Assembly (NCBI GenBank): GCA_012064415.1
Contig: SSNU01000348.1
Span: forward strand, 74,029-138,028
Reading direction: 5' to 3'
Origin: Gyrodactylus bullatarudis
Lineage: Eukaryota > Platyhelminthes > Monogenea > Gyrodactylidea > Gyrodactylidae
Length of the DNA stretch: 64,000 bases
Below are positions 47,213 to 58,786 of this stretch, in pieces. Numbering within the stretch: position 1 is the first letter of the stretch; every line of letters begins with the position of its first letter. The notes beneath the pieces were generated by a model. That model searched no databases, was not told the DNA's origin, and saw nothing but the letters and a program-made list of their open reading frames with translations. The translations under genes and the position numbers were made by a program.

Positions 47213-48524
47213 CAACCAACTTTATAATAATACAACATCTGAGCATGTGTTTTTTCATTCACAATAAGTCCACATAATGGAAGAATAGGCTTGCCTGATT
47301 AATCTTGAGCAACTGGACTATTTTCCAGATAAGTTTGCCTTGTAAAAGTTGAAGTAAAAAATCTCCATGGTAAATCTATTTATTTTGGCCGCATTCTCTA
47401 CCAACTATCAGAGAATAATTCTTTACTTCTACAATTTCTCTTTTATCTATTACGCTATTGCCTTTACGCAATTTTACTTTTCCTTCTTTTCAAATCAAAA
47501 AAAAATAATCTATAGAATATATAATTTGATATATTGGCAAGTTATACATATCATTACTCTTCAATTACAATTATATAGTATACTCGATCAAGATTAAAAA
47601 CGTATTTATGAATATTTCAGTTTATTACTGTAGCTCTCTTGGGCTATTTATCCGATTTAGTTATTACATACTAAGCATTTTGTTGTTACATGTGATCGTG
47701 TACAGATATTTAAACTGTAACCAGGCTATCGTAAAATAAAATTTACACAAAGTGAATCAAGGATTCAATTGAGTTTATTTACGTATTTTTCCTACATGAC
47801 TGTCAAATTATACCAGGATGAAGGAATTTCTTGCATCTATTCCTCACTTGCCATATTAAAGTAAAAATCAAGCGATAATACTGATGATGATCACTACCAA
47901 TATTTTGATCCACAAGAATTCAAGGAGAAAAAAGGAAGAGACCAAGAAGTGGTATGGAATAATCTAATAACTCCAACAAATGGAAGGACAGAAATTTAAT
48001 TTACCATCGAGAACAAATTCATTTGGAAATTTTGTCTTTTGAGATCAAAATCTAGCAGAATTCAGATTTGCAATTTTACTTAAATCTGCTCATTGAGAAA
48101 AGTATTTACATCCTAGAATAAGATTTTATGAATTAATTAAGCCATAATGCTACATTTTTCACCTTTTCGTCATAAAGTTACTTGAAACACTTGTTTATTT
48201 TGAGGAAGATTTATTGAACAACTTATTACCCTTGGTGAAGATTGTTTATTAGAGATAGATTTTGCAAATTATCGATTTTTAGCCAAGGTGATTTTCTGAT
48301 CAAGCTTGAAGAGACGATTCTAATGATATATATATAGAACGTACGGTCTTACTGATATTTTAGATTGAGACACAAAAAAAGTGAAAATATTGTATAAACT
48401 TTAATGCGAGGAAAAATACTCTTGAATTTTATTTACACGGCTTTCACTTAATAGTCAAAGATGTCATTGACAAAAAAGCTTACTATCAATTTTGATCAGA
48501 ACATAGCTTAAAAATCAACATTTC
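47213..48524. other. No gene recognised
   Basis: AT-rich. A frame near 47880-47960 (with ...DHYQYFDPQEFKEKKGR) may be an acidic or basic piece of the transposon that ends at 48840, but it is too short to support. Confidence 0.35.
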
Positions 48525-48837
48525 ATGCTTAAGGGAATTGAAAAATCCTATATTCCTGGAGAACAATGGCAAAAAATCCAGAAGAATATTCCTCAAAGAA
48601 TTGTCTCAAAGCTTGCTCCACGAATCATCGAGAAAAAGAAAAGATTCAAGCATTTTAGAAGAAACCATAGTCGAGTCTCAAGCAATGGCCAAAATTCCAA
48701 AAGTGGTTCTGGGAAAAAAACGATGCGGCATATGTCCAAGAAAAGAAGACAAGAGTGGCTACAAGAAGTTTGCAAAGTGTGATATTTTTCCTTGTAAACA
48801 ACATCAACTTGTTATTTGTCAAAATTGCTTTCAATAA
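48525..48837 (+). pseudogene. piggyBac-type transposase C-terminus with cysteine-rich finger
   Basis: The frame 48538-48837 has a helical segment (IFLKELSQSLLHESSRKRKD), a basic linker, then C-x2-C...C...C-x4-H...C-x2-C (KKRCGICPRKED, FAKCDIFPCKQHQLVICQNC), ending at TAA after CFQ. This arrangement matches the C-terminal cysteine-rich domain of piggyBac transposases (PGBD). The catalytic part upstream is not recognisable, so it is a remnant. An independently domesticated zinc-finger gene is a weak alternative. Confidence 0.6.
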
Positions 48838-49054
48838 ATGCTTATTTTACGTATTTTTGACTGATTACTTACTGGGGTTGTAAACAATCCCACCAAATAT
48901 GAAATATTCATCTTTTCCGGAACAAGTGTTAAAAGTAGTATCATCAACTTTTGCTGTTGAATAATAAAAATTGAAACTTTAGGTCTATTATGTCACTATA
49001 GACGAACTTTTACAAAATTACTTAAATCGCCCATTGATATGAAAAAAACTAATC

Positions 49055-49411
49055 TTAAAGTGTTTAAATATAATCTCACCAAATTTCGCTTCAAAATACC
49101 TTTCCATGCTTCTGGAATAAGATAAACAAAATTGTGAAATTCTCAAATTTAAAACGTTTTTTGACCATCGAAATTGTAATATTCATGAAAAATAAGAGAT
49201 ATTTCGTTTCGAGCTATTGAAAAACAATTTTAATAGGATTCAAGTCATTTATACAACTTTATGTAAAGAAATAATGTGAATTCAAGTTAAAATTATGAAT
49301 ATAAAACGCTCTAAATTTGAAAATTTTCACAATTTTTTAAATCTTATTCCAGAAGCATGGAAAGATATTTTGAAGCGAAATTTGGTGGGATTATATTTAA
49401 ATACTTGAAGA
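49055..49411. repeat. Foldback element, family F2, second copy
   Basis: The left arm (49055-49157, with CACCAAATTTCGCTTCAAAA and CATGCTTCTGGAATAAGAT) and right arm (49303-49411) are inverted repeats. The inner ends AAAACGTTTT..GACC and TTCAAATTTAGAGCG recall the F2 copy at 31392 and the half copy at 34.3 kb. Confidence 0.75.
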
Positions 49412-52400
49412 TTGGTTTTTTTATTTTGCAAAATTTCGTCCAAGTCTACTATGTGAGGAACATGATCGAGTGAAAACTGAAACAAATTCAAAATCAGCTA
49501 TACTTCTAGTCCACTTTTCAAGGCTTGGGGTGTCAAAATTTTTGAAAAAGAAAATCCAAAATCTGCTCCTAATTTGTACATTTCTCAAAGGATCATCAGC
49601 AGTCTCACTTTATAAATATATATTTTCTTCCAACTTATGAATTATGAATTCAAGAGTGTTTAATATGCCTAGTACTATGAACTTAAGAGGATTCTCGTAC
49701 GTTTATGAAAATTTACGTGGATATTTAACTTGTAGTAATTAATTATGCAAGATTGCAGGTGTTTCATTAATTTTAAAAATTTTTGTTCTCAATTTGGCAT
49801 AATATAAAAAAATCTTGACTCTAAAATAATCCACTGCCTATCTTAAATTAATGTTAAACTCTTACATTTTAAAATATTCACGTTGATTACACCATTTCTA
49901 ATCAATGAAATGAGTTCCACGTGTCAATTTTTTAATGAATCAGAAGATAAAATTTTATTCAATAAAACCCTTTTTACAAATTTAGATTCCTATTCATATT
50001 TTTAATTAGAAGTTTATGCGCACGCGTCTTTTATCGAAGTGATTCTCTTTTTCGGATATTCAAAACGCCGATAGTTTTCTCGCTTGCTTCTGTACATTTA
50101 TCGTATTTTAGTGTTTTTCTTTTTTCTCATATTTGCCTACCTCTCTTTTTGAAAATATCCTCTATCCAACAACGCTTTCTCTCGCTGAATTTTATAATTA
50201 TTAGTATTAGTGAACTTTTTCGTTATTCAAATTGGTAGAAAGAGTATTTCTGATAATACTAATATTTGAAATATTATTTTAACATGTGTATCCAGAAATT
50301 AAGTTTTAAAAACATTCTTCATTTGATTGCTTTCAATTTTATTATTATTTTCTTGAATAGATGCACAATCTTTGTAGTACATAGTGAATAAAAATGCATT
50401 TTCTCAAAATATATTCAGAGGTTACATGAAATATTTTATCTACGTATTTTGGATAATTTTTTGGATCCCATTGTGAAAAAAGCCAATTATTGGCGAGTTT
50501 TCTCTCAGCCTCAATAACCAAATTCGAATTTTCCCTTTAATGATAATCCGAAATATTAAATATTTGAGGTTGAACGTTTGCGTTTGCATAAACTACTCAA
50601 AAGTAGGAAGAATAAAATATGAAATTTCAACTCAAATTAAGATTGAAATCCAACATCGAGTAATTTCAAAATTATTTGGGCTTAAGAAATTGTTTTAAAC
50701 AATGAAAATTATCTCTCTTCCTCAGAACATGTCGTTTACGATCATTGATAAGAATGAAATACTATGCTATAACAATTTGTTCTTTTAATACTTATCTTCA
50801 AATATTTTAAGAAAAATTCGTCGCATTTTCGAAATTCAAAAAATGGTATATACTATATATATGGCCAGGCTGAATTATTTTGGAATTCTTTATTATTTCA
50901 ACAGCTTATGGGCTCATTTCCTGGTAGAATCCATAAAATCAAATTTTTTCTGACTTTCCGGAGAAAAATATTGAGTTTTCTATTAAATTAGTAAGGTACG
51001 ATTCTTAAAGTGAATTATAGAGAAATTAGATTCAAATCTTAACTAAACTATTTTGAGACGAACAGAAATATGACTCATATTTAGTTTAAAGATAAAACTT
51101 TGAGCTTATAATTACATATTGTATTGTATAAATAAAATTTCCATCAAAATCCCACGTGAATTATAATTAATCAGGAGCTGGAAATGACTGGAATCAATTT
51201 GATGTACAATAAAGTTGATTGTGGGAATTTTCGCTTTGATAAGGGACTCGGCTACTTTGATAAGTTTATAGATGAAAAAAATATATATATGGCTCAAATT
51301 AAAAGCCAATAAAAAAATGTACTATATCATTTTAGAATGTGTAAAATCATGGAGTCAATTTATGGCTATTTTTATATTCCCAATACCGTTATCCATGTTG
51401 CTAAAGAGAAATATTTATGATATGTAGTCATTCTAGCATGAACAAATACAATTTGGTTAACTTTTTCAAAGTTAATCCCTATACTTTTTCAAATGTATAT
51501 TCAAGATCTTTATAACAAACCCTCCCCCCTCAAAACTTGGTTAGAATTTAAGTTTTAGTTGAGGATTTGAAATTTCGCACATTTATCTTGGTTGACCTCG
51601 AAATATGAAATGAAAATATCGTTACAATTTTTAACTCCTCACTATAATTTTTTTGTATGATATAAACTTATCAGAGAAATTACGAAAATTAACTCGATCT
51701 TTGAAGCATTATTTATTCTTATTATTCTTCGAAATCAATCAAAACGAGAGCTTAAAATTTGGTGAATTCTCAAGAAAATATTGTTTTCTATCAAATTTTT
51801 AGCTCATTGTGCCTTTCGAAATAAAAGTAATCATCCTCCCGTCTATTCATATCAAAAATATATACCTTGAAAATTTTATGAAAACATTTCCAATGCTCTT
51901 TTAGTCATTTTCTGTCTAACTTTTTATAAAAATACTCTTTCTTTATTAAATTATACTTCTGTATATTCATTAAACATTTGTGACATAATAACGTTTAATT
52001 TTGTTCATTAATTTTCAGGTTATCGGAGATGGAAAAATATGTAACATGTGGGCCATCTTGTGTGTACCGTTAACTGATACTTACTTTCTCATGCTTTTTT
52101 CCCTCCATTTGGCAAGGGTATGTTTGATTAACCTTGATGTAGGCATGCTGGATGTATATAATAATTTCTTTCCAAGAGAACATTTGTTTCTTCATAATTA
52201 TCATTGTATATATTGTTTTCTCGGTAAGGAAACCACAAAATCAATCTTAAGCCTTCCTTCTTTAGATGGGCCATTTATGAAGAAAATTTAATTTTGATTA
52301 TTTTTTTATATTCTTTTAATTTGAGAGAATTTTTCTTCATGACTTAAATTCAATCTTTATGGTTTGTGAATAAATTTATTTTAGCGCAAAAATTGGATCA

Positions 52401-53545
52401 TAATTTGATCCAAAAATTAGCTTAATTTGAAGGGCATGATTACTCAATAAAAGTTATTTATGATATATGTTTCCAAAAAAACGCTTTAAAAAGAAATCAA
52501 ATAAATTTTTTTGAGGCTTAGATGAATAATAACTAGTTGCTAGAATAATATATGACAGAAATAACCCAGCTGGACTTTTCAAGTAGTCAAATTGTATTTC
52601 AAATACTTACAAGTAAACAGGAAAATGATTAAGTATTAAAGAGCCAGAGGATTATAAATATCGAAACTGAGGGGAAAATATAATTTTTAGTCATAAAATA
52701 GTTTAAGGATAAATATGTCAATAGATTTTTGCATTCTCCTTAAGTTTATTGCAGAGAATCTTATGTACGATTAGACCTAGTGACAAAATTTCAGTGTTAC
52801 ATTTGTCTATTAGAATACCATAGTCAATCGATTACATGCATTTTGTAAGTCTACCCTAGTAAATAGTGCTATGATTCAACACGTTTCGTAGACTTTTGTG
52901 TCAATTAACCTCTGAAGAATGTCGACTCTCTTTTTAAAAGATGTTGCTACTGATAACAAATATGTTTAAATGTTGTATAATGTAGAAAAAATGGAAAAAC
53001 TAACGATAAATAGGAAATTCTTTATTCATCAGAGTCTTCTGAAGTCACAAAGAAATGAATAGGGTTTTAAATATTCTGAAACCTTACCCAACATGTAATA
53101 TTAAAGCTATTCCCGAAGAATTTGGTAATCTATGATTTCTACAAAAATCTAAGGGTGAAAAAAGAGGGTAAAAATATAGCTTTATATTTGGATTTGTTAG
53201 TTAGTCATTTGAGCCTTTTTAAAATTTTCAAGGCTCTAATTTAAGGTTGTTTGAGAAAAAAATGAAACTTTGAACTTCAATTGTAGAAAATTCTTAAAAG
53301 ATAGAAGAATAATTCAGAAATGTTACCAATGGAGAATTCTATTCTGAATTGGAAAGTATGTTTTTTAATTTATAACTTTCCCATAAAAATCTCTATACTG
53401 TAGAAAAGAGCGTATGGAGTCGATAATATACTCTATTTTTAGACATTAAACCTACTAGCAAAATGCGGTCACTGGTTATTACATGTCTTCTCACACGTAG
53501 ATGATAGAAATCGGATAAGCAAGTGTCAATTAATAGCAAGAGAGT
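49412..53545. other. No gene supported
   Basis: Nothing recognisable. The frame 52001-52291 is preceded by an acceptor-like TTTTCAG and encodes a Cys/Leu-rich protein-like segment, but it matches no family I know and has no partner exon. The segment 50925-50980 repeats 31265-31335 in inverse orientation. Confidence 0.4.
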
Positions 53546-53555
53546 CAAATAATAT

Positions 53556-53625
53556 TCAACTCACGGTGGCAGATGTAGACGCGTTTCGTCCTTATTAGGA
53601 CTCTTCAGTACACCATAGCCAGGAT
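53556..53625 (-). ncRNA. Type I hammerhead ribozyme motif
   Basis: Read on the minus strand, the core is complete. It has CTGAAGA (CUGANGA), stem II GTCC/GGAC closed by loop TAATAA, GAAA, and a 2-bp stem III (AC/GU around loop GC). The cleavage trinucleotide GTC ends near 53578. Stem I pairs GTA with TAC next to the core; after an internal loop (TATGGT opposite ATCT) TGGC pairs with GCCA. This minimal type I architecture is that of schistosome SINE-like and Penelope-associated hammerheads. It directly follows a tRNA-like segment. Cleavage activity is inferred from motif completeness. Confidence 0.75.
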
Positions 53626-53672
53626 TCGACGTTGTGAGGCAACGCTTCTAACCACTAGACCAGAACAGCCGT
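53615..53672 (-). repeat. tRNA-like pol III promoter segment (SINE head)
   Basis: On the minus strand, GGCTGTTCTGGTCTAGTGG contains a perfect A box (TGGTCTAGTGG). An anticodon-arm-like hairpin follows (CGTT, loop GCCTCAC, AACG), then GTCGAATCC, a B-box-like word with one to two deviations from GGTTCGANNCC. It is not a functional tRNA: no acceptor stem pairs and the T arm is truncated. Together with the hammerhead 3' of it, this is a ribozyme-bearing SINE. The head is unlike the SINE at 33032. Confidence 0.65.
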
Positions 53673-53699
53673 TCGTCTCCTATTACTCAACTCTTCGAT

Positions 53700-56600
53700 A
53701 GTATTGACACCACCTACACACTGGTTGTTTTTTGAATAAGCACAATGTAGAAATTACAGTGTTCTTAGACAAAAATACTGTAATTTTAATTTTCGATTAA
53801 AGATCAGAATTGTATCTTCATATTTCATGTTAATTATACAATTTTGTTTACTGTGTTATTGGTAATAAACTAATTAATGCATAAATAATAAAGGTTTCTT
53901 AATGGAATGATGAACTCAAGATAAAAATTCTCAACAGTAAAATTACAAAACAGTTCATTGTACATTAGTTTAAAAAATTGATTAATTATTTCATCTTATA
54001 TTGATGAATAATCCATGAATTTTTTAATTTCACAATGTACCTAACGCGAGACATGGAATTTATACAATTTTTCATAAAAGTAAATACTGAATCTACTCTG
54101 TGTATCTGGCTGGCTGAAATGTAGAAAGAAAAGAAGAACTAATCTAAGAGAATGTAATGATACGAGAGAGAATGATTACATTTATTATGCAAGAAATCAG
54201 ATATGAAAGCAATTTTGTATCAATTTTTCTTCTTGCTTATCTACCTGCAACCATGAATAGATGAAGAGTAAGAAGAAAAACTAAATTTCTTCTAAGATAA
54301 AAGTAGGTTTGCGTGAACTCTCTGTAACTTTTTTACTCTACGACAAGGAGACAATTTTTTCATTATGTTTTTCTTGTTCTATTCCTTCAGCTATGTCTGC
54401 AACATTGATTTAAATCAGTCTAGATTTTCTTTACCTCCATTTCTAGGAAAACAAATATAGGCTAATTAAAAAAGTTTTCTCGGTTTTTGGAAACATTTTA
54501 TTGCAAATTTACACTCTCCGCTTCTTAATCAGACATGATTTTTTGAATTATTTAAGTTTAATTCACAATTAAAATTTTCTTTGATCGTCATGTCAGAAAA
54601 ATTTATCTTTCATTCGAGTTTTCCCGTGTAGGCTTTTTTATGAATGAAGGCCCTCTTGATTAGAAGATAAAACTTGAGAAACTCATTAAAAGGCCAAAAT
54701 AAACCGGATTTTAGTGATTGTGTGGTAAAAATTCATTGAGAATTGAGCGCCGATTTGAAAAATTCTGGAAAAACTGAATGACATATTGGTGAAGCAGTTT
54801 CGACACATGCTTTAATAAAAAATTATTCTAAGAATGACAAATTCTATCAGAATAGTTGGTAGAAAAATGAGATAAAAAATTTCCCCCTACCCTACTATGC
54901 ATTATTCAACTTGGATCCTGAAAAAAATTGCTTAGCAGAAATGACAATCTTCAATTGCCCTATTCGGTTTCATTAAAATAAAAAACAACCAAAAGGCTAC
55001 AGAAACTAGGTAGAGGCTAATCAAGTAGAACTCTTAATTTATATGGCTTGCCATAAGTAAGTGGATAAATTTATCTTGAATCTTCTCAGTTCGTTTGATG
55101 TTCATTAAATATAAATGAAAAGATGACATGAGACTGAATTCCCGAATTGATCAAACGACTAGGTGAATTAATCAAATCAAATAACATTATTTCTCACTCA
55201 TCAGAATATTTATCCATAATAAATTTGAATCAAAAACATCAAAGATGAACTGCTTATTCAGTCCTCATTCAATGTATAAATTCTTATGTAAATGAGAAAT
55301 TAGCCTCTGGAAGTCAATTTGGGATACAAAATTCTGAATTCGTGCATTACTTTCTAAAAATATTCTTCTTAAATAATTTTCTTGTTGCTTGTGATATAGA
55401 AGATAAAGAAACTTCTTTCATATTACAATTTTTCGAGCAAAACTCTTATCGAAGCTTTCAGGCTTGGCGCAGTAGAACCTCCTTTAAGTGGTATATGTGA
55501 AAATAGCTCAAATTAATGAATCTGAAAATTTAGGAAAACGTCTCAATTCAAATTGTGAATGGACAAAAACGTAGAATTTTCCGATTGAAAAAAATAAAAT
55601 TTCAATAATGTAACGTCTTGGACAACCGAAGAACATACTGTTAAGATAGTATAGAATACAAGTCGGTTAATGTAAAAAAACTGGAATATATAACCACAAA
55701 TGAATTTTCTCCATTCCTCAAAGAAAAAGAAGAAATAAATTCACTAATGGACTTGGGAACTGGTGAAAATATTTGAGCCTTTAAATCATATCCTATCATT
55801 AGCTGGATCTTGTATGCATAGGAATAATAATGCATTCTTTTCTGTATTCTCTCCCATCCTATGACCATCAGGTGAAGACAATAAATATTCCTGGAAAATA
55901 AGTAGCAAAGGGATGTAAAAGTATATATTTCACATACATTGTACATATGATTTGTTTGTTATGCATTTTTTCAGAGTTTACATGTTCAATTTCTTTAAGA
56001 AAAAGTATCACTCTTTTAACAAGAAGAGAGAGAGAATAAAAATTGGAGGACATTAAGTAAGCAAGTGAAAAATGTTTCAAGAGTTTATCATGAATTGTTG
56101 ATCTCATTTCTTGACCATGAAATACAAACACGGTACTTAAAAAAATGATTTCGTTTTTCATACTTTTTGTGAACTAATAAATTTCACTGCACTTAGTTTT
56201 TTGGAAGAAAATATTGGAATAAAAATTGTTCAATGACTCATCCAGTATAATATTGTGTGTCTTGTAAAAAATTTAACTTGAATGAATTTTATTCGACTTT
56301 GTAAAATAATATCTCGGAAAGTTGAGATATGTTTGCTTCAAATATAAGTCGATTGGAAACTTACAGTCAAATTGCACAAAAGTATTCTATTTCAGAGAAT
56401 ATTATTTTGCAACTTATTTCTACAGACAATCTCTTGTAAAGCAGCATTCATTTGATAAAATTCAATTAGAAGTTACTATGAATTTTACGAAAATCTCGAT
56501 TATTTAGGAGTATTTAGTAAATATTTAAATTCTTATATTCATATTACCTATTTTGTTTAATTATAAGTAGAGAAAAACTTAATTTTAGCCCTTTTAGGGC

Positions 56601-57329
56601 CAGGACCAAAATATTGAAACTAAACATTTCGGTAGGAATAAAGATCTTATAACTAAAAGTAACACACCATTAGATTTCTTCTTTATCAAAAAAGTTGGAG
56701 AAAAAAAAGGGAAAGAACTTATTTATGAAAATTTCTTAAAAGTAGATAGGTAAAGTTTATAGAAGAGGAATTAATACACTGAGTATTACTCAGTGAGTAT
56801 GCCAGACATAAACAAATTTTTGTGGAATAACTTTTTTTCATTATCATGTTTATCACCGGCAAAATTTTCTGGAACTATTTGAAAACTATCATCTAAGTCT
56901 AATAAACTAAATTTACAAAATTAAAGAATTAATTCTGAGGCCATATATAGTGTAAAAGTATGATTTTCAAAGAGATTGATTCACCCCCAACTCTTGACTT
57001 CATCTAAAACATATGCATATCCATTAGGTATGAATAAGGTAAATTTACTTTAACTTGTAGGACAAAGATTTGGAGTAAAATAAGGGAGAGAGTGACTTTA
57101 GCTCAATTAAAATTGATGATGACCTCTCATTCTATATTTATACAGTAATGCAGTGTGTATAGGAATAAATCTCAATTTTCCCACTCAAAATTAATTACAG
57201 TTGATCGATTTTTCTCTCAAAAAATAACTAGATCATCTGTATAGATCAGAGACAATTTTCCAGTCTAATTGGAGAATAAAACCGAAATATGAGGAAATAT
57301 ATGAAAATCCCAAGTCTATCATATTTCTT
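53700..57329. other. No gene supported
   Basis: AT-rich, with long but featureless minus-strand frames at 55641-56161 and no splice or domain evidence. Confidence 0.45.
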
Positions 57330-57480
57330 TATGATATTGGGAATCTATAATTTTTACAGAAATCTCGATATTTTCATCAAGGATTCGAATTTTTCAAAGA
57401 TTTTTTGGAATCATACGCATGTTGCCCACTTTTACCAGTTGAAGAAAAATATTCTGAAAAAAAAATTTTTCAATGAAAAA
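57330..57480. repeat. F1 foldback half-copy
   Basis: GAATCTATAATTTTTACAGA, CGATATTTTCATCAAG, TTTTTTGGAATCATACGCAT and GTTGCCCACTTTTACC match, in order, one arm of the copy at 46555-47212. Confidence 0.65.
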
Positions 57481-58786
57481 AATTATCAAATTTCGATTAA
57501 ATAATCAATTAGATACTTTCTTAGTACCCTGTATTTTTTTGTTTTTTTATCGATGTGTGACTTCTCCGCATCTAAATTTTATCTAAAATATTTTATTAGT
57601 TAACTTTTATTTTTAATTGTTTTTTCAAGTTTTTCTCAACATCTAGGACCAAATTAAAATTTTTTGTTTAATATTAAACGCTTCAAATATCTGGAATCAC
57701 CAGAATTCTTGAGATCAAATTCTAAAAATGTGGAGTTTTGACGTTCGAAATTCGTTTCCGAATTTACAGAGAAAAATATAGAGTTTCTTGTAAAAATAGT
57801 AAAATTATCACCCTTATTTTAGCTGGGTATATAGAATGGCTATAAAAAAGGAATTTCAGTGTTATTATTAAGAGGTTCTTTCGATAATTCGGAGAATCCT
57901 CCAATTAACCTTTTCGTGAGATTCGCCCTATATAGCCCGATTATTCAAAGTTAGCTATTAGTAATAACTTATTACGCATGTCCATATAATCTTAAAAAAT
58001 CTATAATTTACGCTAAAAAAAATTCAAAAATACTAAAATGTTTCAAAGAGATATCTAAACTTAAAATAACCAACATTAGTAAAAATTGGTTTTCATCTAC
58101 TTAATAGTAGATGGGAAATTCAATAGAAAATCGACTTTCTTATATGAGATCAAAAGAATTTTTGTTGAAAAGAATTCACATTAGAATCTCATTTAGAAAC
58201 GTTTTATATCAATTTTGAGTATTTTTCTCGATTAGTTTTCTTATCGTCTCGATAGATGTGAATTTAGCACTCCACAGAAATCCAATAATAAACTTTATAA
58301 AACCATTTGAGGGAACGCTACATAAACGAAAGAAACGACTTTTTGAATCATCTCAAGAGACTATAAATTTTCAAATCATTAGAGAGTTATTACTTAACAT
58401 TCATAAAACTTGATTGAAAAAAAGTTTATGCGTTAAGAAATTGGAAAAAGGCAATTCTGTCAATTAACAATGAAAGACACATCTCGTAAATGAATATACT
58501 CAGGAAAATAAATCTTGAGGAAAATTATCTCCCAAAAGAAAGAACAAACTTTTCACAATAGGCAGAGAGAAAATTTTCCTGTAAAAGGACAAATCTTTTC
58601 TCAATCTATTACATTGTTTGATGGAAATTAACAAGATATTTTTTTTAAATTTCTAACTAACATACAAGATATATATCATTTAACAATAAAGAGGAAATAT
58701 TCAAGATGAAGAACAATAGACTTGTGTTAATACTCATTTTCAATAAGTTCATTTGAGTTTAATTTTGAAAATAAATTGACAAAAAA
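57481..58786. other. Upstream of the Penelope element; no repeat boundary found
   Basis: I searched by eye for a terminal repeat or hammerhead core preceding the Penelope ORF and did not find one. AT-rich and featureless. Confidence 0.4.

Noticed and set aside
53615..53672. True tRNA gene with anticodon CTC
   Set aside because: No acceptor-stem pairing and a truncated T arm; only the A box, an anticodon-like hairpin and a weak B box are present.
55641..56161. Two long minus-strand frames
   Set aside because: Low-complexity hydrophobic translation, no family motif, no splice context.
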